From an uncultured Draconibacterium sp. (lineage in GTDB: Bacteria; Bacteroidota; Bacteroidia; Bacteroidales; Prolixibacteraceae): DNA of 64,000 nt. Made by a program: the position numbers and the translations under genes. Below are positions 35,351 to 43,108 of the stretch, piece by piece (position 1 is the stretch's first letter; every line of letters starts with the position of its first letter). Where the stretch lies: contig NZ_CAJXTC010000001.1 in assembly GCF_913060805.1 (NCBI RefSeq), positions 248,001 to 312,000 on the forward strand, written 5' to 3'. The notes under the pieces are model-generated. The model ran no database searches. It saw only the letters and a list, made by a program, of their open reading frames with translations, and was not told the origin of the DNA.

Positions 35351-36448
35351 CTAATTCTGTAATTCCGTTACAAACGATTTTACAAAGCTGTCCATTTCTG
35401 CAAACTGCTCTTCCATGCTTTGTAATAACTTGTACTGCGCGCGTGCACGGACCAAATTATGCTCGGGCGATTTTGTTTTGTAGTAATTATCTCCGTCAAT
35501 ATAATCCATCAGGAAACGCAGAACCTGTTCATAAGTAATGTATCGAGCCGAAAATGCCAGATATTCAATTTCTTTTGGGCTTAAGAATGAGGCTGTTTCT
35601 TCCAAATAACCTTTGGCAAAAGCTTTATAAATTTCCAAGTCCATCGAGACATTGTCGAGGTTTTCGTCGTCTTCCAAACCGGTGTTGGTGTAAAAACGCA
35701 TGGCATCGCCAAAGTCGTTTAATACGGTGCTACTGAGTACGGTGTCCAAATCGATCACACAAAGTACTTCGCCCTTTTTATCGAAAAGAATGTTGTTTAT
35801 TTTGGTGTCGTTATGGCTGATGCGTGTTGGAATTTCTCCGTTTTCCACCAGTTCCCAAAATGCCAGCATTTCCGTTTTTCGACTTTCAATCCACGAAATT
35901 TCTTCGCTCACTTTTTCTTTTCTGCCAACCGGATCCTTTGCCAGCACTTCGTCCCACTGTTTAAAACGGTAACGGATATCGTGAAAACCGGGAAGAATAT
36001 TTACAAGCGGCTCTTTTAAATCGGCCACCAGCGACTGGAATTTTCCAATTCCTTTACCACCGGCATACGCCAGTTCCGGAGTTTCTGCAGCTTCGTATGC
36101 AATGGTGTCTTCTATAAAAAGACAAACGGCCCAGTATTCCTCTTCATCATCAAGAAAATAGAGCTTTTCGTCCTTGGCCGGAATGATGGTCATTGCCTCG
36201 CGCAAGGGATCGCCACCGGCATCAACAACTTTCTTTTTAATGTGCGTGCAAACTATTTGAATATTCTCCATCATCGCGGGGATGGGAGAGAAGATGTTTT
36301 TGTTTTTGCGCTGTAAAATATATCGGGGGCCACTGTTTTTAGTCGTAATTATAAAGGTGTCGTTTATAAAACCTTCGCCCAGTGGTTTTACATTTTCTAT
36401 TTCGCCCTCTATTTGAAAGTTGTGTGCAATATTTTTTAGATCCGTCAT
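35351..36448 (-). CDS. Phosphotransferase of the APH/choline kinase family (probable sugar kinase)
   Basis: 365 residues. The motif ISHNDTKINNILFD contains the Brenner-type HxD...N signature, and IDLDTV a few residues later supplies the Mg-binding Asp. The N-terminal part has GEGFINDTFII in the ATP-loop place. The family includes N-acetylhexosamine 1-kinase (NahK) and the AmgK type sugar kinases. Transcribed after a sugar nucleotidyltransferase gene (73-base gap), which makes a sugar-1-phosphate kinase more likely than an antibiotic-resistance function. The exact sugar is unknown. Confidence 0.85.
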   Translation of the reverse strand: MTDLKNIAHNFQIEGEIENVKPLGEGFINDTFIITTKNSGPRYILQRKNKNIFSPIPAMMENIQIVCTHIKKKVVDAGGDPLREAMTIIPAKDEKLYFLDDEEEYWAVCLFIEDTIAYEAAETPELAYAGGKGIGKFQSLVADLKEPLVNILPGFHDIRYRFKQWDEVLAKDPVGRKEKVSEEISWIESRKTEMLAFWELVENGEIPTRISHNDTKINNILFDKKGEVLCVIDLDTVLSSTVLNDFGDAMRFYTNTGLEDDENLDNVSMDLEIYKAFAKGYLEETASFLSPKEIEYLAFSARYITYEQVLRFLMDYIDGDNYYKTKSPEHNLVRARAQYKLLQSMEEQFAEMDSFVKSFVTELQN

Positions 36449-36521
36449 GTTTGTATGCTGTCGTTAGAAAAACGAAGTCGGAAAATTCTCGTTTCCGACT
36501 TCGTTTTATATTATATAATTA

Positions 36522-37421
36522 CTACCAAAGTTTCTCCGGGTAAACACCTTCTTTAATTAAGGCGTTAATTTTATTCACCACAATTGGTTTGTCCTCTTTA
36601 TAAGTTACGCCAAACCATGGCGAGTTGGCTTCCAGTACTTTTACTTCCACCTCGTTATCCTCGATCATTTCGAAAACCACCGATGGAATGTACATTTCCG
36701 ATTTTGGTTTGTCGATTTCCGTTTCGAGAAACGTTACAAATTTGCTTTCCAGTGTTTTGAAAATCGAGGGGTGAAAACCCCAGAAGTTCATCGATGCTTT
36801 TTCGTTTCCGGTTAATGGAATTTCTGTCCCTTCTTCCGGGATGGATACGGCAGCATCTTCTTTTTTGAATATTTTGTGGGTTTCAACAATCTTTACCAGG
36901 TTGTCGTTTTCGTTCACAGTGCAAATGCCCCGTGAAACTGATCCGTGTTCCGACAGCGTGTTTTTAAGTTGGTAACCGATCATCGAAAAAGTTTGTTCCT
37001 GCACCGCATTGTTCAGGAAGTCGGCCATAATTTGGTAGGCTCCCTGTCCGTAAAAGTCGTCGGCGTTGATGGCGCAAAACGGCTCGTTAATTACATCTTT
37101 GGCAACCAAAATGGCATGTGCTGTTCCCCATGGCTTTTCGCGACCTTCCGGCAGTGTAAATCCTTCCGGCAGGTTATCCAGCTCCTGAAAAACGTATTCC
37201 ACATCTATTTTCCCATTAAGTTTAGCTTCAAATTTTTCTTTAAAAGCATCGGCAAAACTTTCGCGAATTACAAAAACTACTTTGCCAAATCCGGCACGAA
37301 TGGCGTCGAAAATAGTGTAGTCGATAATTGCTTCTCCGTTTGGGCCAACAGGTTCAACTTGTTTAAGGCCTCCAAAACGACTTCCCATTCCGGCAGCCAG
37401 TATGAGTAAGGTTGGTTTCAT
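36522..37421 (-). CDS. Sugar-1-phosphate nucleotidyltransferase family protein
   Basis: 299 residues. The N-terminal LILAAGMGSRFGGLKQV carries the nucleotide-binding loop, followed by EAIIDYTIFDAIRAGFGKVVFV and a catalytic-site stretch CAINADDFYG (the AxD motif near residue 115). Such enzymes join a sugar 1-phosphate with NTP to give an NDP-sugar. Gene order carbonic-anhydrase-like, nucleotidyltransferase, kinase suggests a salvage path in which the kinase makes the sugar 1-phosphate that this enzyme activates. Sugar and nucleotide not determined. Confidence 0.88.
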   Translation of the reverse strand: MKPTLLILAAGMGSRFGGLKQVEPVGPNGEAIIDYTIFDAIRAGFGKVVFVIRESFADAFKEKFEAKLNGKIDVEYVFQELDNLPEGFTLPEGREKPWGTAHAILVAKDVINEPFCAINADDFYGQGAYQIMADFLNNAVQEQTFSMIGYQLKNTLSEHGSVSRGICTVNENDNLVKIVETHKIFKKEDAAVSIPEEGTEIPLTGNEKASMNFWGFHPSIFKTLESKFVTFLETEIDKPKSEMYIPSVVFEMIEDNEVEVKVLEANSPWFGVTYKEDKPIVVNKINALIKEGVYPEKLW

Positions 37422-37482
37422 TATTCTAATTTTTGGTTTTTAAATCTCTTTTGTTCGTACTTCTTTCTCTCAACTTCCGACT

Positions 37483-37995
37483 TTATTTGTACCAGCTTGA
37501 ATACATGTGGTAAGCATTTGCAATTCGCTCCACCTCGCCGTGCAACAGTTCCGGACTGATATCTTTTACTTTTTTGGCCGGAACCCCTGCATAAACACTG
37601 CCTGATTCAACACGGGTATTTTTGGTAACCACCGAACCGGCAGCAACAATCGAATTGCTTTCAATAATTGCATTGTCGAGAACAACCGCGTTCATGCCAA
37701 TCATTACATTGTCTTTAATGGTACAACCATGAACGATGGCACCATGCGCAATAGTTACGTTGTTGCCAATATTGGTAGGGCTTTTTTGGTAAGTTGCGTG
37801 TATGGTTGCATTGTCCTGCACGTTGGTGTTATTACCTATTTTAATGGAATGCACATCGCCACGAATTACAGCGCTGTACCAAATACTACAGTTGTCACCT
37901 ATTTCTACATCGCCTATAAGTGTTGCTGTTTCAGCCAGAAAGCAGTCTTTTCCTACTTTCGGTGTTTTATCTTTTAACTCTTTTATAATAGCCAT
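37483..37995 (-). CDS. Gamma-carbonic-anhydrase-like protein (left-handed beta-helix)
   Basis: 170 residues. Hexapeptide repeats (IGDVEIGDNCSIWYSAVIRGD, IGNNTNVQDNATIH, and so on) build a left-handed beta helix. Three putative zinc ligands are at His 66, His 84 and His 89, in the register of gamma-carbonic anhydrases such as YrdA/PaaY. It may hydrate CO2 or act as a thioesterase-like relative; many in this group have low or no measured activity. A possible -7 element on the reverse strand (TATTTTTG, 38022-38029) lies 27 bases upstream of the ATG. Confidence 0.9.
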   Translation of the reverse strand: MAIIKELKDKTPKVGKDCFLAETATLIGDVEIGDNCSIWYSAVIRGDVHSIKIGNNTNVQDNATIHATYQKSPTNIGNNVTIAHGAIVHGCTIKDNVMIGMNAVVLDNAIIESNSIVAAGSVVTKNTRVESGSVYAGVPAKKVKDISPELLHGEVERIANAYHMYSSWYK

Positions 37996-38021
37996 TATCT
38001 GAATTGGTTTTAAATTGATTA

Positions 38022-38029
38022 CAAAAATA
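38022..38029 (-). promoter_or_regulatory. -7 promoter element of the minus-strand sugar cluster
   Basis: CAAAAATA on the plus strand reads TATTTTTG on the minus strand, an exact TAnnTTTG match 27 bases upstream of the ATG at 37995. Confidence 0.4.
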
Positions 38030-38081
38030 AGAAAACCAAAAAACTATCACAGATGTCATCGAAATCTTGTTAAATAATGGT

Positions 38082-38089
38082 TACATTTG
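38082..38089 (+). promoter_or_regulatory. -7 promoter element upstream of korA
   Basis: TACATTTG, exact match to TAnnTTTG, about 159 bases before the first korA ATG; TTG at 38067-38069 is closer than the usual spacing. Confidence 0.4.
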
Positions 38090-38247
38090 TTTTAAGATTT
38101 TTCGATCGACCTTGATGAAAACCGGTTCTGAAATTATGATTTAGTAGTTTTGGAGTCGTTTTTTTTATGAATTATACAGACTTAAAAGAAAATAACTAGA
38201 AATTGAAAATTGGGGTTGGGTGATAATCAACCGTTCTTTTTCGAAAA

Positions 38248-40110
38248 ATGAAATCAAATATTTTAGAGATGAAAGAAACTAAAGTTATCGAACTGGAAGA
38301 AGTTGCCATTAGGTTTTCTGGCGATTCCGGCGATGGAATGCAGCTTACCGGAACCTTGTTTTCCGACACTACTGCGCTTCTTGGAAATGATATTTCTACC
38401 TTTCCGGATTATCCGTCCGAAATTCGTGCACCACAGGGAACAGTAGGGGGTGTATCGGGTTTTCAGGTACAATTTGGGCAAAAACAAGTAAATACCCCGG
38501 GAGATAATGCCAACGTGTTGGTTGCCATGAATCCGGCAGCTATTAAAGCGAACGCACGCTTTTTAGAGCCCGGTGGTACTATTATATACGATTCAGATTC
38601 GTTTACTGAAAAAAACCTGAAGAAGGCAAACTTTGCAACTGACGATCCTTTTGCAGAATGTAACCTTGAGGATTATTTCAAAATTCCGGTACCAATTTCG
38701 AGCCTTACACAAGAAGGCCTGAAGGATTTTGGTTTGGATAACAAAAGTGTGCTTCGAAGCAAAAACATGTTTGCTTTGGGTTTGGTATGCTGGATGTTTA
38801 ACCGTCCGCTGGATTACGTTGAAGAATTTATAAAAAATAAGTTCAAGAAAAAGCCGGTTGTTGTTGATTCGAACATTAAAGTGTTGCACGATGGTTATAA
38901 CTATGGTTTAACCATGCAGCACATGACACCAAGTTATTTGGTGAACCCGGCAGAAATTGAAAACGGAACTTACCGCAATATAAATGGTAACCATGCTACG
39001 GCCTGGGGACTTTTGGCAGCTGCTGAAAAATCGGGATTGGAATTGTTTTTGGGATCGTACCCAATTACTCCTGCAACCGATATTTTAACTGCATTATCAC
39101 AACGAAAAGACCTTGGAGTGAAAACATTTCAGGCTGAAGATGAGATTGCAGGTATCTGTTCAGCTATCGGTGCTTCGTTTGCCGGCGACCTTGCTGTAAC
39201 AACCACTTCCGGTCCGGGATTGGCATTGAAAGGCGAGGCAATTGGTTTGGCTGTTATGGCCGAATTGCCGCTGGTAATTGTAAACGTGCAGCGTGGTGGC
39301 CCGTCAACAGGTTTGCCAACAAAAACCGAGCAGTCGGATTTAATGCAGGCGCTATATGGAAGAAACGGTGAAAGTCCGGTTGTTGTTTTGGCAGCCAGCA
39401 CACCGTCTGATTGTTTCCATTACGCTTATATGTCGGCAAAAATTGCTTTGGAAAGAATGGTTCCGGTTATTTTGCTTACCGACGGTTTCTTAGGAAACGG
39501 TAGCGAGCCCTGGAAAATTCCTTCAATGGCCGACATGCCGTCGATTACTCCGCGAGTTGCAAAAGACAGCGAAGAATTCCAGGCTTATAAACGTGATGCT
39601 GCAACATTGGCACGCGAATGGGCAATTCCGGGAATGGCCGGTTTTGAGCACCGTATCGGAGGTCTTGAAAAGAATATCACCGGAACAGTGAGTCACGATC
39701 CTGAAAATCACCAGGTAAACAGCGAGATCAGGGAAGAAAAAGTTCAACGCGTTGTTGACTTGGTTCCTGAACTGGAGATTTGCGGAGATGAAGATGGAGG
39801 TGATGTTCTTGTTGTTAGCTGGGGAGGTACTTTCGGGCACACTGCAAGCACCGTTCGCGAAATGCGTATGGCTGGTAAAAATGTTAGTTTGGCTCATTTC
39901 AACTACATTAAGCCACTTCCAAAAAATACAAAAGAGGTATTTAGCAAATTCAAAAAAATTATTGTTTGCGAGCTGAACCTTGGACAGTTCGTGGCCTATT
40001 TGCGTAACGAGTTGCCTGAGTTCAACTATTACCAGGCCAACAAGGTAAAAGGTTTGCCATTTACCGTTAGCGAATTAAAAGAAAGTATTACTAAACTTTT
40101 GGAGGACTAA
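38248..40110 (+). CDS. korA: 2-oxoglutarate:ferredoxin oxidoreductase, alpha subunit
   Basis: 620 residues; a start seven codons further in (38269) is equally possible. The N-terminal ~190 residues are a fused gamma-type domain (RFSGDSGDGMQLTG, residues about 19-32). The middle carries the TPP-associated pyrimidine domain with GSYPITPATDIL and EDEIAGICSAIGASFAGDLAVTTTSGPG (split), and QRGGPSTGLPTKTEQSDL is the typical KorA signature. It forms a heterodimer with KorB, encoded 3 bases downstream, that oxidises 2-oxoglutarate to succinyl-CoA with ferredoxin reduction; this is reversible in the reductive TCA direction. Confidence 0.95.
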   Translation: MKSNILEMKETKVIELEEVAIRFSGDSGDGMQLTGTLFSDTTALLGNDISTFPDYPSEIRAPQGTVGGVSGFQVQFGQKQVNTPGDNANVLVAMNPAAIKANARFLEPGGTIIYDSDSFTEKNLKKANFATDDPFAECNLEDYFKIPVPISSLTQEGLKDFGLDNKSVLRSKNMFALGLVCWMFNRPLDYVEEFIKNKFKKKPVVVDSNIKVLHDGYNYGLTMQHMTPSYLVNPAEIENGTYRNINGNHATAWGLLAAAEKSGLELFLGSYPITPATDILTALSQRKDLGVKTFQAEDEIAGICSAIGASFAGDLAVTTTSGPGLALKGEAIGLAVMAELPLVIVNVQRGGPSTGLPTKTEQSDLMQALYGRNGESPVVVLAASTPSDCFHYAYMSAKIALERMVPVILLTDGFLGNGSEPWKIPSMADMPSITPRVAKDSEEFQAYKRDAATLAREWAIPGMAGFEHRIGGLEKNITGTVSHDPENHQVNSEIREEKVQRVVDLVPELEICGDEDGGDVLVVSWGGTFGHTASTVREMRMAGKNVSLAHFNYIKPLPKNTKEVFSKFKKIIVCELNLGQFVAYLRNELPEFNYYQANKVKGLPFTVSELKESITKLLED

Positions 40111-40113
40111 GCA

Positions 40114-41160
40114 ATGACTGATGTAAAATATACTATAAAAGATTTTAAAAGCGAGAACGAAGTACGTTGGTGTGCGGGCTGTGGCGACTTTGCCATTATT
40201 AATGCCATACAGCGTACCATGGCCGGAATGGGAATTCCGAAAGAGAAATTTGCCGTAATTTCAGGTATTGGTTGTTCATCGCGTTTCCCATATTACATGA
40301 ATACATTTGGTTTTCATACCATTCACGGTCGTGCTGCGGCAATCGCCTCGGGTGTGAAAGCTGCCAACCCTGATTTGAGCGTTTGGGTTATGAGTGGCGA
40401 CGGTGACTCTATGGCCATTGGTGGTAACCACTTTATTCACTTGATCAGAAGAAATATTGATGTAAATATGGTGGTGTTCAATAACCGTATTTATGGTTTG
40501 ACTAAAGGACAGTATTCACCAACTTCCGACCGTGGTTTTGTGAGTAAAACATCGCCATTCGGAACTGTTGAAGATCCTTTTGTACCGGGGCAACTTGTTC
40601 TTGGAGCACGTGGTTCGTTCTACGCCCGTTCAATCGACGGCAACCTGAAACTGAGCCAGTCGGTATTTGAAAAAGCAGCAGAGCATAAAGGAACATCGGT
40701 GGTTGAAGTACTTCAAAACTGTGTGATTTTTAACAACGGAATTCACACTGCTATTACCGATCCTAATCACCGTGCCGACCGTCAGCTAATGCTGGAGCAC
40801 GGAAAGCCAATGATCTTTGGCGCTGAAAACGAAAAAGGTTTGGTATTCGACAATGGCAAACTAAAAGTTGTTAAGATTGGCGAAAACGGAGTAACCGAAG
40901 CTGATATCCTTGTTCATGATGCAACTGAGGTAGATCCTACCTTGCATTTGGCATTGATCAATATGGCTTTGCCTGATTTCCCTGTTGCATTTGGTGTAAT
41001 TCGTGCAGTTCCTGCTCCGGTTTACGATACTGAGATGGAAGCACAAATTAAGGAAGTACAGCAAACGCGTAAAGTAACTTGCGTTGATGAGTTATTAAAC
41101 TCGGGAAATACCTGGGAAGTAACCGGAAATCCAAACGGTTCAAGTAAAAAATGTATCTAA
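40114..41160 (+). CDS. korB: 2-oxoglutarate:ferredoxin oxidoreductase, beta subunit
   Basis: 348 residues. WCAGCGDFAIINA (residues about 18-30) contains two Cys of the iron-sulfur cluster ligand set; GIGCSSRFPYYMNTFGFHTIHGRA follows (split), and the TPP-binding motif is GDGDSMAIGGNH. Matches the KorB subunit in length and order. Ends with a tightly paired terminator at 41181. Confidence 0.95.
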   Translation: MTDVKYTIKDFKSENEVRWCAGCGDFAIINAIQRTMAGMGIPKEKFAVISGIGCSSRFPYYMNTFGFHTIHGRAAAIASGVKAANPDLSVWVMSGDGDSMAIGGNHFIHLIRRNIDVNMVVFNNRIYGLTKGQYSPTSDRGFVSKTSPFGTVEDPFVPGQLVLGARGSFYARSIDGNLKLSQSVFEKAAEHKGTSVVEVLQNCVIFNNGIHTAITDPNHRADRQLMLEHGKPMIFGAENEKGLVFDNGKLKVVKIGENGVTEADILVHDATEVDPTLHLALINMALPDFPVAFGVIRAVPAPVYDTEMEAQIKEVQQTRKVTCVDELLNSGNTWEVTGNPNGSSKKCI

Positions 41161-41180
41161 TAATTAGACAAGAATAGTTG

Positions 41181-41211
41181 AAGGCTCTGCAATTTTGCAG
41201 GGCCTTTTTTG
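41181..41211 (+). terminator. Intrinsic terminator after korB
   Basis: AAGGCTCTGC (41181-41190) pairs with GCAGGGCCTT (41197-41206) with one G-U pair, then T6. Nearly identical to the terminator at 50613-50643. Confidence 0.88.
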
Positions 41212-41292
41212 TTTTAAAAAACTTACAATGTTGATTTTAAGTGTCATATAAATTTCTTTTATTTGTGCCCACTAACTAGCTAACTAAAATCG

Positions 41293-41889
41293 ATGTTCGA
41301 CATTCAAACTAACTATAACCTAAAAAAAGGAGACCCGTCCGCTTTTAAAGACGTGTTCAAACTTCTTTACCCTCGCCTAAAAGGATATTGCAAATTATTT
41401 ATTTCCGACGATAATAAAGTTGAAGACCTTATTCAGGAGACCTTTATTACCCTTTGGGAAAAACGCAATTCTATAAAAACTGACCGTTCAATAGAAAGTT
41501 ATCTTTTTGTAATTCTACGCAATAACTGTCTGAATTTTTTACGCAATGAAAAGCTGGAAAAGACCACTTTCTCCATCGATGTGGAAGAGGTGAGTGAACT
41601 TCAGTATTTGTACCAGATCGATCTTTTGGGTAAAGAAGAAAAAAGTCTGGAGGAGCAACTTGTTACATCATTTCAGGAAGCGGTTGATGAATTGCCGGAT
41701 AAAATGAAACAGGTTTTTAAGCGCTGTAAAATTGAAGGCCGAAAACAAAAAGAAGTAGCCGACGAAATGGGAATTAGCATAAAGATGGTTGAAAAACACA
41801 TTGCTAAAGCCAAAGAACAGATCAGGAAAAAATTGGTAGACCAATACCCGGTGCTCATCATTCTTATAACCTTGCTGCTTGAAAAATAG
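41293..41889 (+). CDS. ECF-type sigma factor
   Basis: 198 residues. Region 2 includes FKLLYPRLKGYCKLFI..DNKVEDLIQETFITLWEKR, and the C-terminal region 4 has LPDKMKQVFKRCKIEGRKQKEVADEMGIS with a helix-turn-helix ending. The very C-terminus (VLIILITLLLEK) is hydrophobic. It is followed by a FecR-like anti-sigma gene (130-base gap) and an STN-bearing SusC, the arrangement that controls polysaccharide utilization loci in Bacteroidota. It would direct transcription of the downstream genes once FecR releases it. Confidence 0.94.
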   Translation: MFDIQTNYNLKKGDPSAFKDVFKLLYPRLKGYCKLFISDDNKVEDLIQETFITLWEKRNSIKTDRSIESYLFVILRNNCLNFLRNEKLEKTTFSIDVEEVSELQYLYQIDLLGKEEKSLEEQLVTSFQEAVDELPDKMKQVFKRCKIEGRKQKEVADEMGISIKMVEKHIAKAKEQIRKKLVDQYPVLIILITLLLEK

Positions 41890-42019
41890 TTAGGCGGCGA
41901 TTGTGGTAGCTTGTTGAAAATCAGCAGTTCTGTTGGTTTGTATAATTCGTTAAAAATAAATTTTGAAAAAAAACAGGTAGGGTTTTTTTACTTTTTGTGT
42001 ACTCCTATCAGAATACAAC

Positions 42020-43021
42020 ATGAAAGAGATAATAGAGAAATATTTAGAAGGGAGAGCATCGGCGAGCGAGCAGATGCAATTATTGAAGTGGGTACGAAAA
42101 AAGGAGAATCGCATAGTTTTTAATAGTTCTAGGTTAGGTTGGAATAAAAGTCAGCGAAATAAGCCGCTTCCTGAAGGAAGTGAAAAAAGCTGGCTGAATA
42201 TTCAAGATCAAATGTTGCAAAAAAGTTTCAAAAGATGGCAGTATTCTGATAAGATAAACCTGTTGGTTCGGATTGCCGCCATCTTCTTTTTTGTGCTGAG
42301 TTTGGGTGGAGGAGCTTACATTGTTTCATCAACTAAAGAAAAGGACATTTGGTACTCGGAAATTGAAGCCGAAAATGGTCAGATTTCAAAAGTGAAACTG
42401 CCCGATGGTTCGATGGTTTGGCTAAACTCCGGATCGAAAATTAGCTACAATAACCTGTTTGCCGAGAATAACCGCGATGTGAAATTGGAAGGTGAAGCTT
42501 ATTTTGAGGTTCAAACAAACGAGGATCTGTCGTTTGTGGTAAACAGCGGCGAGATTCAGGTTAAAGTACACGGAACCAAATTTAATGTGGAGGCTTATCC
42601 CGGATCGGAAAATATCGACGTTGTTTTGGAGTCGGGTAAAGTGCAGCTGTTAAGTCCCGAGGTGGCTTCGTTCCAATATTTTCTAAGCCCAGGAGAAAGA
42701 GCATCGTTTGTAAAATCAAACAATCAACTAAATATAAGCGAGGTTAATACCATGAAATATACCTCGTGGAAAGATGGTATTTTGAATATTTACAACCAGC
42801 CACTGGTAGAGGTTGTAAAACGACTGGAGAAAAGATATAATCAGGAATTTGAGTTTGCTGAAGAGTTAAAAGATTACCACTTCACATTCACCATTAAAAG
42901 CGAACCGCTTGACGAGATTATCCAGATTATGGAAAAGATAGCACCAATTAAAACTAAACAAGAAAAAAATGTAATTGTATTTGAACTAGACGAAGAAAAA
43001 GTAAGAGAATTGTCGAGATAA
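42020..43021 (+). CDS. FecR-family anti-sigma factor
   Basis: 333 residues. The cytoplasmic N-terminal ~80 residues bind sigma, a single membrane segment spans about 81-104 (LLVRIAAIFFFVLSLGGGAY), and the periplasmic part contains the FecR domain with LPDGSMVWLNSGSKISYNN and EGEAYFEVQ, followed by a C-terminal domain (DUF4974-like) with YNQPLVEVVKRLEKRYN. This C-terminal domain usually contacts the STN domain of the SusC/FecA partner. The partner is the STN-bearing SusC encoded 88 bases downstream. Confidence 0.94.
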   Translation: MKEIIEKYLEGRASASEQMQLLKWVRKKENRIVFNSSRLGWNKSQRNKPLPEGSEKSWLNIQDQMLQKSFKRWQYSDKINLLVRIAAIFFFVLSLGGGAYIVSSTKEKDIWYSEIEAENGQISKVKLPDGSMVWLNSGSKISYNNLFAENNRDVKLEGEAYFEVQTNEDLSFVVNSGEIQVKVHGTKFNVEAYPGSENIDVVLESGKVQLLSPEVASFQYFLSPGERASFVKSNNQLNISEVNTMKYTSWKDGILNIYNQPLVEVVKRLEKRYNQEFEFAEELKDYHFTFTIKSEPLDEIIQIMEKIAPIKTKQEKNVIVFELDEEKVRELSR

Positions 43022-43025
43022 AAAA

Positions 43026-43079
43026 ACCGAAAGTGCGGCAACACTTCCGGTCCTCATTTACCATCGGCAAACGGTAAAT
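43026..43079 (+). other. Two tandem hairpins between fecR and susC
   Basis: Hairpin 1: ACCGAAAGTG (43026-43035) with CACTTCCGGT (43042-43051), one mismatch. Hairpin 2: ATTTACC (43056-43062) with GGTAAAT (43073-43079). Neither has a proper T-tract. They could be a transcript attenuation or stabilisation element in the SusC leader. Confidence 0.5.
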
Positions 43080-43108
43080 TAAGTTATAATTTAAATCAAT
43101 GTAAAACT

